64,000 nucleotides of DNA, from contig CM037880.1 in assembly GCA_021292165.1 (NCBI GenBank), positions 207,974,255-208,038,254 of the forward strand, in the 5' to 3' direction. A model generated the notes under the pieces. It was not told where the DNA came from, did no database searches, and saw only the letters and a list, made by a program, of their open reading frames with translations. Below, one piece after another: positions 20,448-30,539 of this stretch (position 1 is its first letter; each line of letters opens with the position of its first letter). Position numbers and translations under genes: made by a program. This DNA is from Shinisaurus crocodilurus (Eukaryota > Chordata > Lepidosauria > Squamata > Shinisauridae).

Positions 20448-20742
20448 GGGTGGACAACCCGTTGTCCTAGGGCTAATTTCACATGGCCCTCAGCCTAATT
20501 TCAGAAGTCCTCTGCATGCAGTATGTTTAGAATTCTGGCAAGAATGATCTGTCTCTTCCCTGGCAGTCGGCTGGGCAGGAAAGAACAAGAAGAGAGAGAA
20601 TAGGAGGTGGCGGAAAGAGAAAGAGAAAAGGGGTGACCCACCCAACTTTTATCTCTGACCCCACCCACCACCAATGCAGCCTCCAACAGATTACCTGCGA
20701 GGGAATGTGATCCTCAACAGAAAAAAGGTTGCCCGCCCCTGA
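20448..20742. mobile_element. hAT-like non-autonomous element, copy 1
   Basis: The ends GGGTGGACAACC and GGTTGCCCGCCCCTG are inverted, imperfect repeats. The interior (CTCAGCCTAATTTCAGAAG, then CTGTCTCTTCCCTGGC, then GGTGGCGGAAAGAGAAAGAG) is shared with 43115-43436. Target duplication could not be confirmed. Confidence 0.55.
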
Positions 20743-21684
20743 TCAAGAGCTATGAGGGAGTTGAAGAATTGACCTTGCAACCTTATGGGCTGAGGCACAG
20801 ATTTTGTCTAGAGAAAAAGCAAGGACTATGACTTCCATCAGAGTCTTCTTCAGGCACAGAAGTGAATGGGAGTGTGTAACTCCCATTCCATGCAATTGGC
20901 AGGCAATATGAAGCCTTTGTATTGGTCTGGTCTGGAGCCAATGGGATCTTCCTTGCCAGGATTGATACCAGCTTCAGGAGGGTGGGAATTTCATCAGGAT
21001 TGCAGCAGGGGAGGAATGTACTATGGTCCCAAATCTGATTCCCTTCCCTTCACCGGCTAATTAAAGTGAAAAAAGGGCTCACAAATTTGCAGTAATGTGT
21101 TCAGTCAGTCTGAGAGGTCCTTTTGGTTCTCAAAAAAGAAAAAAAAATTGAGAGGGAGAAAGGAAAAGATTATTACTATGTATGATTTTCACCTTTTTTT
21201 ACTTTCTCCAAAATGTACAACGAGTTACACCAGTTACACGTCTTGGGTATTAAAATGTATTTTATTTGAAGCAAGGTGTAAATAATTTTCCTCGTTTATT
21301 TTGGAAGGAGTAAAAGAGACGTTGATGCATTTATGTGATCTGTCCTTGTGCTATTTACAACCACATGGTCCTAAAGCAGTGCTGTTTTTATGTGATATAA
21401 CAATATATATCAATATAAGTAGCATACAGAAGAGGGACACTCAGCCATCCTCCTTACTGCACCTTAACTCCCTTCAGTCCTGACTGAGAGAAAATAAGGT
21501 GGGGGGGAGATTCAGTACCACTCTCCTGTGCAGTACTTTTATTGGAAAAGATGGACCTTGCTTTATATGTAAACTAGCTTTTTTTACCCGGCGTTGCACG
21601 GGTCGTCATTTTCCTATAGGCACTATTTGTTCGAAATTCCTTAAGGTAGCTGACCGCTGTTTTGAATCGCTCCATAGGAAAGGT

Positions 21685-21958
21685 CCCCCAGGACTACATA
21701 ATGGAATCCCAGCTCCCCCGGGAAACCCGGCTCCCCTGGGATTGCACAATGAAATCCCTGCTCCCCCCCCGGGACTACACAGTGAAATCTCTGCTCCCCC
21801 CCCCGGAATACACAATGAAATCCCTGCTCCCCTGGGACTACACAGTGAAATCCCTGCCCCCCCGGGACTGCACAATGAAATCCCTGCTCCCCCGGGACCA
21901 CACAGTGAAATCCCTGTTCCCCCCTGGGACTGCACAATGAAATCCCTGCTCCCCCCAC
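21685..21958. repeat. 30-bp minisatellite inside the Helitron
   Basis: About eight units of the form CACAATGAAATCCCTGCTCC plus CCCGGGACTA vary mainly in the length of the C-run and in CACAA versus CACAG. The open frames on both strands are by-products of the repeat. Confidence 0.85.
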
Positions 21959-22332
21959 CCCCGTGTAGGCTCTGGCTGCAGTTCATATGAACATTCTGTT
22001 TTGACGTAGGAGAGATTTGCATATCCACTCCTGATTGGGCCCCTGTGGCAGTTCATAAATATCTGACAGAAATATCTGATCTTAAAGAAAAATAAGGTTA
22101 ATCCTGAGAGTCTACAGGTGATGAAGAGTGACCGTGGTCCGTGCCAACTTTGGGGTAGTTCTGTCAAAACGTGATGGAGCCTATGTGATGACGCCCCACA
22201 CACAACAGTCATTCAGTCATTTAAAAAGTTTCCCTCCCTTTTCACCCCCTCAGAGAACATTCTAAATGGCCTAGGGGAGATTTGCATACCCACCCCTATT
22301 GGCCCCTGCAGGAATTCATACGAACATTCTAA

Positions 22333-22766
22333 GGGCTTGTTCGCACGACACAGGAACCGCAAGTCCCCCACGGTTCCCGTGTCGTGTGCATGCTGACCGG
22401 GGGTGCCCCCGTGGGAGAGCCGCGCGTGGGACACTCGCAAAGTGACCATGGTCAGTAGAGGGGTAAGCCCCTACTGCGCGTGGTCACCGTGCCGTCGGAA
22501 CAGCGGGCGGCCGTCCCGCGGGGTCCCCACAGAGATGGCAGCCCAGAGCAGCCGGAGCCGCTGCTGCTCCAGTCTGTAGGGGCAAATGGCCCCTCTGGGC
22601 ATCCTGGGCCCCACACCCTACCGCCGGGAGGCCCGCACTGCGGTGCGGGGACTACGGGGTCTACCCACGCGTGCGGGGCGCCGGTCGTGTGCGGCGCCCT
22701 GCCGGACCACGCGGACGTCCCCGTGGTTCCTCCCCCGCTGGCAGCCTGGGTCGTGTGAACCGGCCC
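22333..22766. mobile_element. Harbinger-like MITE with TAA target duplication
   Basis: The element starts GGGCTTGTTCGCACGACAC and ends GTCGTGTGAACCGGCCC, flanked on both sides by TAA (22330-22332 and 22767-22769). The Helitron at 32807-33887 preserves the uninterrupted site (ATTCTAAGTGTCGTATGG on one strand), so the insertion and 3-bp duplication are seen directly. The interior folds into hairpins at 22343-22389 and 22442-22487. Assignment to PIF/Harbinger rests on TIR and TSD type. Confidence 0.75.
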
Positions 22767-23105
22767 TAAGTGTTGTATGGGGTATTTGCATAACTGCTCC
22801 TATTGGCTCCTGCAGCAATTATGAAGTGAGGCCAATTTGCATAACTGCTACCCTGTTGTTTTGCCCATAGAAGATATGAGAGTGGGCTGATTTTGCCCCC
22901 TTTTTTCACCCCCTTAGGGACGGAATTTCCAAAAATCTTTCCTTAGTGGGTGTCTACGTCATAAAAACAATGTTCCTTCAAAATTTCACATTCGTAGATT
23001 AAACAGTTTGAGCTGGGCGTTGATGAGTCAGTCAATCAAAAATCAGTCAGTCAGGACTTCTTTTATATATATAGATAGGGTGGATGTATGAAAAAGATAC
23101 TGTGA

Positions 23106-23180
23106 CTGGGTTTGGACGACATGATGACAAGCAAACAATGATAACAGACAACTGTTGTTTGTCGTATTGTCTAAACCCAG
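23106..23180. repeat. 75-bp imperfect palindrome
   Basis: CTGGGTTTGGACGACATGAT pairs with the right part ending GTCGTATTGTCTAAACCCAG. The centre contains AACAGACAACTGTTGTTTG. Confidence 0.75.
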
Positions 23181-23579
23181 GTCATTGTGAGTCACAATGG
23201 TCTGTTTTGTCCTCAGAAACAACGATAAGAAACAACTGTTTGTTCTAGGGTTTGTTCTTACAACAACTGCTTGTCGTGTCGTCCGAACCCGGGAGAGCCC
23301 TCTCATTGTTGTTTCTGCACAAATACCACAGAGCCGCATGGCCAGAGAGGGGAAATCTGCAGCCACTCTATCCCCAAGTCTGCTTAGCAATACGCACGTT
23401 AGTGAGCATCACCTGCATGTTGGGGCAGGTGTGGGAAAGGGAAGGGGGGTTGAGGAGGGAGGAAACAAGGCTTCTCACTGGATGGGAGATAGCGTGCAGC
23501 GGCTGCAGCCGTGTGTTTTATCAGGGACGCTGTCAAGGTGGGATAGCGCTTGGCCACACAAGTCAGGGGGGATGGATGG

Positions 23580-24563
23580 ATCATCATCAGGCGATCACTC
23601 GTGACCGAGTAAGATTGTCTTCCGGGATAAAAGGAGGAGATTCTAAAGAAGATTGTGTAGACTCTAGCGATGGGTCCGTAAGTGACTGTGGAGGCCAATT
23701 CTAGATCCACACAGCTTCCCACAGTGAGGACACAGGTTACCAGATAGAAGATGGTCCTGTAAAGGATTCATTTGACGTGCTTTTCGCTTAGCACGTTTCT
23801 CCCTTTCACCTTGCACTCGGGCTTCTTCAAAGTCCATGGAACCTTTGTGAAAGGCCAACCTCCATTTAGATCGTTCATGGGCCAGAGCTTCCCAGTTTTC
23901 GATGTTTATATTACATTTTTTTAGATTAGCCTTACGAACATCTTTAAACCTCTTATATTGACCACCGATATTCCGCTTTCCATCCTTGAGTTGGGAGTAA
24001 AGTAACTGCTTTGGGAGACGGCAGTCAGGCATTCGAACAACATGACCGGTCCACTGAAGTTGGCGTTGAAGGATCATTTTTTCAATGCTAGTAGTCTTTG
24101 CTTCTTCCAGTACACTGACATTTGTTCGCCTATCTTCCCAAGTAATTTGCAGGATTTTCCGGAGGCAACGTTGATGAAACCTTTCAAGGAGGTGGAAGTG
24201 ACGTTTATAGATAGTCCATGTTTCGCAGGCATACAATAAAGTTGGTAATACAATGGCTTCATAAACCAGTGTTTTGGTCTTCTTACAAATATCCCGATCC
24301 TCGAACACTCTATGTTTCATTCGAGAAAATGCGGCACTTGCGGAGCTCAGACGATGCTGGATTTCACTGTCGATGTTAGCTGTAACAGAAAGATAGCTGC
24401 CAAGATAGAGAAAATGATCGACATTTTCCAGTATTGTCCCGCCAAGCTGGATAGATGGCATCACCAAAGGATTGGCTTGCACTTGCTGATGAAGCACTTT
24501 GGTTTTTTTGATGTTAAGTGAGAGACCAAGTTTTTTGTATGCTTCTGCAAAAGCATTTAGGAT
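23580..24563 (-). mobile_element. Second copy of the zinc-finger non-LTR retrotransposon
   Basis: Read on the minus strand, this is the last ~980 bases of the element inserted in L1 at 11001-12540, with the same 3' end (GATCGCCTGATGATGAT). The 5' truncation point is ATCCTAAATGC at about 24563. The imperfect flanks GGGGATGGAT and GGGGATGAT may be a target duplication. Confidence 0.85.
23664..24563 (-). CDS. Truncated reverse transcriptase C-terminus with C2H2 zinc finger
   Basis: The frame is open from the truncation point to the stop and encodes the thumb/post-RT region and the C2H2 finger. Over the 277 residues from 24497 to 23664 the only protein difference from the copy at 10987-12456 is Arg in place of His in KDVHKANLK (one CAT/CGT change). 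RT catalytic residues are absent, so it cannot work alone. The near identity shows both copies derive from one very recent source. Confidence 0.85.
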   Translation of the reverse strand: MLNAFAEAYKKLGLSLNIKKTKVLHQQVQANPLVMPSIQLGGTILENVDHFLYLGSYLSVTANIDSEIQHRLSSASAAFSRMKHRVFEDRDICKKTKTLVYEAIVLPTLLYACETWTIYKRHFHLLERFHQRCLRKILQITWEDRRTNVSVLEEAKTTSIEKMILQRQLQWTGHVVRMPDCRLPKQLLYSQLKDGKRNIGGQYKRFKDVRKANLKKCNINIENWEALAHERSKWRLAFHKGSMDFEEARVQGEREKRAKRKARQMNPLQDHLLSGNLCPHCGKLCGSRIGLHSHLRTHR

Positions 24564-25659
24564 AAGGGGATGATGAAACTGGGCGGTGCGCAGTGTGGGG
24601 TGGAGCAGATGGTGAGGGAAAATTCAAGCTACGGCTCGCACTAGAAGCTCTGGTCGAGGGGGCTGGGGGGAGATGCTTTGCCACGGTGGCAATGATAACA
24701 GCAGGGAGAAGACTGCTCATGTCATGGGTGGGAATGTGCTGGGGCAGGGTGACAGGCAGCGATCGCTTTTTCTGCTGGGTTTACATGGTCTGGGAGGTGG
24801 AAAGGAAAGGGGCTGGGTGACAGGTAAAGAGGTTTTTTCTGCTGCTTTCACACCAGTTGCCCAGGAAGCAGGAAGGAGAGGGTTACAGTTTGCTTTGGAA
24901 GGAGGGAGAGGGAAGGATCACCCCGTGAGCTCAGAGGACCAATCGTGATGGGGCAGCCAACGTAGCGAGGAAGTGAGGGATCCTGGGATGTGGGCTGGCT
25001 CGCAAAGGCCACTGGGATACGTGACGTGAGAAGGAGGGAGCTCTGGTTCTGAGAAAAACCACACTAGCGATGAGCGGAATGACGTTAGCGATGAGAAGAG
25101 GCGATCGTCTGTCACGCCCATTGTTGTACATTGTGGTGACATACAATGATGTCTTGTCATGTCGTGTGAACCCACCTTGTGTGTCTGCCATTATGATATC
25201 CAATTTGGCCCAAATTGAACCGTTATGTCACAGTTCTGAACATAACTGCTTGATTAATGTCAAGGTTCAGTAGGTGTGCATGAACATCCCTGAGTTTGCC
25301 CCCAAAAGGTGTCCAAGCTTTGTGTGCATTCTAAGCAGTAGAATGGTATGAGCAACGTTATTTTCTCATGGGGATACTGTAGCTATGATAGTGCATCACA
25401 TGCGGCAGCTGCCCACACATTCAAAGGAATGAAACGAAAAAGGCTAAGCTTAAGTGTGTAGATGTGGGGCGCTATAGAGCAACACTCTTCTCCCACATAA
25501 ATATTTTGGACTTGCACAGATTTATTCTTAAATGCTGTTTAGGCAGGAGATGTTCCCAACAGATTGCACCCAAAATGTGTGTAAATCATAGCTGACAAAT
25601 GTATGAATGCAAAGAGAAATATAGAGGATATTAATTGAGAGGCAGTAAATGATAATATA

Positions 25660-25941
25660 CAGTAATACCTTAGATTGCAAGCATAATTCGTTCCGGAAAC
25701 ATGCTTGTAATCCAAAGCACTTGTATATCAAAGCGAAATTCCCCATAAGAAATATGTACACATATTTTTAATTTAATCTGCAATAAAGAATGATAGTGTA
25801 AAGTCTTCATTTTTCTTGACCGTACTACAGTACTTGTATTGCAAGACGTCGCTTGTTTATCAAGTTAAAATTTATTTTAAAAATTCGCTTGTCTTGCAAA
25901 ACACTTGCAGACCAAGTTACTTGCAATCCAAGGTTTTACTG
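25660..25941. mobile_element. mariner-type MITE, copy 1
   Basis: The ends CAGTAATACCTTAGATTGC and GCAATCCAAGGTTTTACTG are inverted and flanked by TA on both sides. 282 bp, no transposase. Related copies are at 41031-41288 and 58118-58378. Confidence 0.8.
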
Positions 25942-26025
25942 TATACGGAAAGATTTTTGACAGAGAAAATTTAAACCGTGAAGATAACATCATGTGACAG
26001 ACTGCGATAGTCCTGTTGGTTCATT

Positions 26026-26054
26026 AAAAGGAAGGAAGGAAGGAAGGAAGGAAA
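26026..26054. repeat. (AAGG)n microsatellite
   Basis: About six GGAA units. Confidence 0.9.
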
Positions 26055-26679
26055 ACAACTGTAGGAGAGAACAAATCTGCATACACAAATATTTATTCCC
26101 AGTTTAATGCAAGTCCTTCCCTTTCACTTTCTGGTGGTAATTTGGAAGGAATTTTCATACCTCAATGTTCCGGTTGTCATTTTAAATAACAGTCTAGACT
26201 GAGTCTGAACAAGATGTAGAGAGAACAGACAACATTTTCAGTCACAATAAGAATGTTTCTTTCCCCCTGCTTGTTCTTCTTTTTTAAAAGGATGCTACTC
26301 TTCAAATTTGGACTGCTTTATTTAAATATGAATAATGAGAATGGAATATATGCCAAGGGAAACTGTGTACACTATAAGGATTTTTCTAATTAGACACTGG
26401 AGGTACATAATTTTGGTATGATGTGGGAAGAACTGAACTTTTATATGGAACTTATCTATACCAGACACTGCATTGCAATTTCTAGAGCTATTTCCTTTGA
26501 AAATCCACATCTCTGTATAATGCAAATACAATACAGAAACAGAAAATGTAAATGTACAAAAATGGATTTGTCCTTTGTCTCCAGTGTGTGTTCTTTGCCT
26601 CTACTTCTGATAAGTTCTGCTTAGGCATGTGCAAATCCTCCTGGAGAGATCACATTTTTTTCAGTTCAGTTCCATTTAT

Positions 26680-26757
26680 GGATCTTGATCAGTGAATCTT
26701 CATTCTAGTGTGATTTTTGGATCTTGATCAGTGAATCTTCATTCCAGTGTGATTTTT
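26680..26757. repeat. 39-bp tandem duplication
   Basis: GGATCTTGATCAGTGAATCT and the following bases are repeated directly, with one T/C difference. Confidence 0.9.
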
Positions 26758-27110
26758 TTGTGGGATGTAAGACATCAGGATGCATAAATGACCATGTGTT
26801 TGTGTTTTACTTACAATGATGGATGGAGATAGCTTGACATGGAAGGATTAAAGTCTTGTGTGAATATAGATGGCTTTCCTCTTGTGCATCCATATTCCAC
26901 TCATGACAGTGAAGGTGGCTTGGTACTAAAATGAGTACTGTATGAATTGCTCCATTTTGAATTTTGGCATGAAATCAAATATTTCAGGGGTCTGAAAAGA
27001 TTAATTAAGTCCTTCCAATCATGCCCTTTTTGTGCTGAAATGTGTTGATGTTGTTGTTAAAACAACAACAGCTTTCTTCTAAGTAAAAGCAGTGAGGTAA
27101 TCATTTATTT

Positions 27111-27222
27111 AATCAGATTTGGCTATGTGAAAATGTCACTAAGAAACAAAGCTAATTTAGAGGGCATTGCCCATAACTTTTGTTTGTCCCCAGTGATGGT
27201 TTTTGCACAGCCAAATCTGATT
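27111..27222. repeat. Small palindromic MITE-like element
   Basis: The left end AATCAGATTTGGCTATGTG is inverted at the right end (CACAGCCAAATCTGATT), giving a 14-bp perfect core. A related half-copy appears near 49025 (AGATATGGCTATGTGAC). Confidence 0.6.
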
Positions 27223-27396
27223 GGCTACAGGATGACCTAACTGTTTGTATGAAGAAAAGGATCATTTTTTAAAAAATGCACTGAAGCAGCTGCCAATTAA
27301 AAAGGCCAACAGGCTGTAGATTTCTAATAGAGTTCTGGTCCTTAGTAGTTCCTACTCTGTTGTAGGAAGAACCTAATTAAAGTATGCATTTCATAC

Positions 27397-27687
27397 ATGA
27401 CAACGCTGGGAGCTACCATCAGGAGGTTTGGGGTGCGCTGTCATCAATATGCGTATGACACGCAGCTCTACCTCTCTTCCAAGTCCTCACCAACGTTGGC
27501 TGTTGAAACCCTGTCCAAATGCCTGGAGGCAGTGGGTAGCTGGATGGGAAGGAACATGCTGAAACTGAACCCCGACAAGACCGAGGTACTTCTGCTGTGA
27601 GACAAGGGGAGGTTAGGGGATGTTGACCTGGAGCTGAATGGGGTACATCTACCCCTGAAGGACCAGGTCTGCAGCTTGGGAGTCATT
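27397..27687 (+). pseudogene. L2/CR1-type LINE reverse transcriptase remnant
   Basis: The frame reads GVRCHQYAYDTQLYL, then ALNP-like LKLNPDKTEVLLL. This matches the RT catalytic region of L2-type LINEs, where the active site is normally YADD. Here the first catalytic Asp is replaced by Tyr (YAYD), and a stop follows at 27598-27600. Similarity continues to about 27685 (DLELNGVHLPLKDQV). The rest of the LINE is missing. Confidence 0.8.
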
Positions 27688-27850
27688 TATTTATTTATTT
27701 ATTATATTTGTTAATCGCCCATCTGGCCGGCCACCCGGCCACCCTGGGCGATGTACAATTAAAACAATACAATAAAACATGATAATTAAAACAGTATAAA
27801 AAATTCTTTTAAAATCCTAACCCAACACCTTGAAATAGAGGACTGTCCTC
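27688..27850 (-). mobile_element. LINE 3' end (L2/CR1 type), minus strand
   Basis: TTATTTATTTATTATATTTG followed by CGCCCATCTGG and the AAAACAATACAATAAAACA-type stretch is the reverse complement of a common reptilian L2-like 3' terminus, as at 34606-34780. Confidence 0.55.
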
Positions 27851-28100
27851 TGCCAGCTCTCCAAAATCAAAGGTTGTCCTCTGTAAACCAGCACACCTGG
27901 CCACCTCATTTCCTCATGAGAAGATCAGTAATGGCAAATAAGCTTGGCCACCACTACTGAACTTCCCCTGCATACTGATCTTCCCCTGCATACAGGAAGG
28001 TGCTGGGTGTGTTCTAGGATGCACTTGAGGCTAAGCTCCATTTTCACAGAGCAACCATGATGAGCAGTAGGCCAGACCCATGCTGCAGTACCCCCTAGAC

Positions 28101-29019
28101 CAGTGATGGCGAACCTATGGCATGGGTGCCACAGCTGGCACGCAGGGACTTCTCTGTGGGCACTCGAGCCATTGGTCACCAGATCGCGAAAAGATTGTCC
28201 CCTTCTGCAAAACACTAATGATTTTGTTCTTTCTCACAGTGTGGAACAGAATGATTTCATTCTAGAATTCCTGTTACAGAATTCTTTTCTACATTGTTAT
28301 CACATTTAAAAGATTTTGAAGAATGATGCACAGAGCATGGCTTGGATGTAAAGCCCTAACAGTTGACCTGAGTGCTGCATGTGTTGCTCTCAAACTAACG
28401 GAGTATGAGCCAAGGTTTGACAAATTATCAGCATGCATGCAATAGCAAAAATCACATTAATTGTGCAAAAGCATGCCCAAGGCAAACTTTTACCTAATGC
28501 AGTGTTTGCAGTCAAGACATAAAGTGTTTAAAATGTGTTAAGCACATTTAGTTTTCTTGTTTATCTTGCTCATCCTAGTACAGGTTGACTTTTACTTTTA
28601 CTAATCCGACACCTGTAGAAGCAGGGAAAGGAGCCAGAGTAAAGCTTGCCCCATACAATTTCAGTCTGGCATATAATCATATTACAAGTTGAGAATCCCT
28701 TATCCAAAAATACATGTGCCTAATTATTTAAAAAGTTTGTATAAATTCCCTTCAGGCTATGTGTACAATGTAGTACTATAACAATTTTTTGAGTTGATTT
28801 TTTTTCAACAAAAAACTGTTTGTATCATTGTAAGCTCTGTTATTGTGTTTTTCTTTTAAGACAAAATATGTTAATTAGTTTGGACAACTGTATGAGTTGT
28901 TTTTCTAAAACTAAAACCTCAGTATTCAGGTTTAATTGCAGTGTTGGCACTTTGAAATAAATAAGTTGGTTTTGTGTTGCAGTTTGGGCACTCGGGCTCA
29001 AAAAGGTTCGCCATCACTG
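28101..29019. mobile_element. SPIN-like hAT transposon, internally deleted, exact 8-bp TSD
   Basis: Inverted ends CAGTGATGGCGAACCT and AGGTTCGCCATCACTG are flanked by CCCTAGAC at 28093-28100 and 29020-29027. The right half (AATTAGTTTGGACAACTGTA, CCTCAGTATTCAGGTTTAAT, TTTGGGCACTCGGGC) matches my memory of SPIN-type hAT ends, a group known for horizontal transfer among tetrapods. About 919 bp; a full transposase is absent. The stretch near 28390-28450 may be a worn C-terminus of it. Confidence 0.8.
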
Positions 29020-29301
29020 CCCTAGACCATGCCCCAGAATCTTTTACAATGCACAGATGTTCTGAGGCAGAACAACCCAGTGTCGAAAGAGTTCAGCAAA
29101 AATAGCACAAATGAAAACCAGTACTTTTAGGGTACCGTAATTCTCATATCATGTTTCAGACTTGTTTTCCAACCTAGTTGACTTTATTCTATCAGCTATA
29201 TGAACTTGCATATTGTGCTGGATAAAAAAGCTTCATACACACCTCACACAGCACAAACACACAGCCATTGGCTTTTTGGGAGTGTAATATATCTCATATA
29301 T

Positions 29302-29332
<31 letters not shown>

Positions 29333-29333
<1 letters not shown>

Positions 29334-30174
29334 TAGCTATTGCCTGTGGCTTCGCTCGCGTTGATTTTAGGATTTGGTACAATTGTTTTTAAAAGAAGCA
29401 TGAGTTTTTTGTCCAAACTGTACGAAATATAATTTACAGGTTGATGTCTTAATGTAATAAGCAATGTTTATTGCAGACGTTAGTTGGGGCGTATTGGCTA
29501 CAAAACAAAGATAGTTGTTCCATTCATATGCGTCTATGAACTTTTTCATGGTGTTATTAGAAACAGACAATGAGACAGACCAAAAATTTAAAAATTACTT
29601 ATTTGGCATCTGCAACCTACCAAAAAAAAACCTATTTCAGTACTTATTTGTAAACTACATTAGTGGTTCTCCCTTCAGGTACTAGGATGACCAGAGAGTT
29701 AGGTGAGCTCACTCTGGAACAGCCCATGTAAAACTGCCCATGTGAGAAGCAGTCTTCCCTTAGGTCAATCCCCGCTACCTGCAAAGTCTGCCCCTGTGAC
29801 TTGTTGATGGTCATGGCGAAACAAACCTTTAGGGGGAACTGAAGTCTTTTGAATTCAAGCGGATATTCTGAAAGTATAAGAGGTATTCATGGGTATGAAC
29901 ACTGACTTCCACTGGCCAGAACCAGAAAACAAATTAGAATTTAGGAAAATATAGCTTGAAGCAGAAAAGGAGGAAAGAGAGAGAGAGAGATGAAAATGAG
30001 AAAGCTTGAAGCAGAGAAAGAGATAGGAAGTTAATAAATTCTATTTGGGGGCAGTGAGAAAGGTACACAATGTCTACCCAGCGTAAACACCACAATAAAC
30101 AATAATAGTATTTTAAAAGGGTGTTTCCCCCACAGACAAATCATCCCAGTCAGTCAGGACTTCCTCTTTTATAT
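29333..30174 (-). mobile_element. Helitron remnant with helicase C-terminus
   Basis: The minus-strand 3' end is CGAGCGAAGCCACAGGCAAT then AGCTAG (CTAG at 29336-29333) next to host T. The 5' side near 30174 is TATATATATAAAAGAGG with GACTGACTG. The interior holds the helicase remnant at 29644-29875 and the 3' motif ACCAAATCCTAAAATC that is also in the Helitron at 32807-33887, so this is the likely autonomous parent type. Confidence 0.75.
29644..29875 (-). pseudogene. Helitron Pif1-like helicase, C-terminal remnant
   Basis: The minus-strand frame gives PLEFKRLQFPLKVCFAMTIN, KSQGQTLQVAGIDLRED, then GQFYMGCSRVSSPNSLVILV and a stop at 29646-29644. This is the last conserved part of the Helitron/Pif1 helicase, including the motif around the GCSR arginine finger. 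Helitron helicase unwinds DNA during rolling-circle transposition. About 70 codons are intact. Upstream, near 29885, a one-base shift separates VFIPM from the following sense frame, and the rest of the Rep-helicase protein is gone. Confidence 0.85.
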
Positions 30175-30242
30175 ATATAAATAAATTGTAAACAGACTAA
30201 TAATAACATATTTTTAATGTTCTGGATGGACACAGCAGTCAG

Positions 30243-30424
30243 TCAGTCAGTCATTAAAAAATTCTCCCCCCTTTTTCACCCCCTTAGGGATGGAATTTCC
30301 AAAAATCCTTCCTTAGTGGGTGCCTATGTCATAAAAACAATGTTCCTTCCAAATTTCACGTTCCTACGTTAACCGGTTTGAGCTGGACGTTGATGAGTCA
30401 GTCAGCCAGTCAGTCAGGACTTCT

Positions 30425-30436
<12 letters not shown>
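30243..30436 (-). mobile_element. Helitron 5' end fragment
   Basis: Reverse complement begins with a TATATA...AAAAGAAGAAG start, GACTGACTGACTGGC, CATCAACGTCCAGCTCAAAC and continues to the GGGGGTGAAAAAGGGGG segment. Same family as 22880-23075 and 32807-33000. It is cut off after about 190 bp and lies beside the 29333-30174 copy. Confidence 0.75.
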
Positions 30437-30490
<54 letters not shown>

Positions 30491-30537
30491 ACACACACAC
30501 ACACGTTGTTGTTGTTGTTGTTGTTGTTATTATTATT
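30430..30537. repeat. Compound microsatellite (TA)n(CA)n(GTT)n(ATT)n
   Basis: TA units to about 30459, CA units to about 30503, then GTT and ATT units. Confidence 0.9.
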
Positions 30538-30539
30538 AA

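Larger units (their letters stand above)
21574..23075 (-). mobile_element. Helitron, non-autonomous, minus strand
   Basis: On the minus strand the element starts with TCTATATATAT (at 23075, flanked by A). It ends with a hairpin built from ACCCG and CGGGT, then an A-run and CTAG at 21577-21574, followed by host T. TC start, CTRR end after a hairpin, and insertion between A and T are Helitron rules. The 5' region (CATCAACGCCCAGCTCAAAC and AGGGGGTGAAAAAAGGGGGC) is shared with 30243-30436 and 32807-33000. No Rep/helicase frame is present. It contains a 30-bp minisatellite and a nested MITE. Confidence 0.8.
23106..25170. mobile_element. Composite of GGGTTYGNACGAC-type inverted ends
   Basis: The left side has TGGGTTTGGACGACATGATG (23107) and its inverse TGTCTAAACCCAG (23168-23180), then GTCGTGTCGTCCGAACCC near 23270-23288. 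The right side ends TTGTCATGTCGTGTGAACCC near 25156-25175. These ends resemble those of 22333-22766 and 62201-62386. Whether one large or several small elements are present is unclear. The zinc-finger LINE copy at 23580-24563 sits inside. Confidence 0.5.

Noticed and set aside
21499..22028. Open frames encoding collagen-like or Gly-Phe repeats
   Set aside because: They arise from the 30-bp minisatellite read in different frames.
22480..22870. GC-rich open frames that look like a CpG-island exon
   Set aside because: The region lies wholly inside a MITE defined by inverted ends, TAA duplication and an empty site elsewhere in the window.
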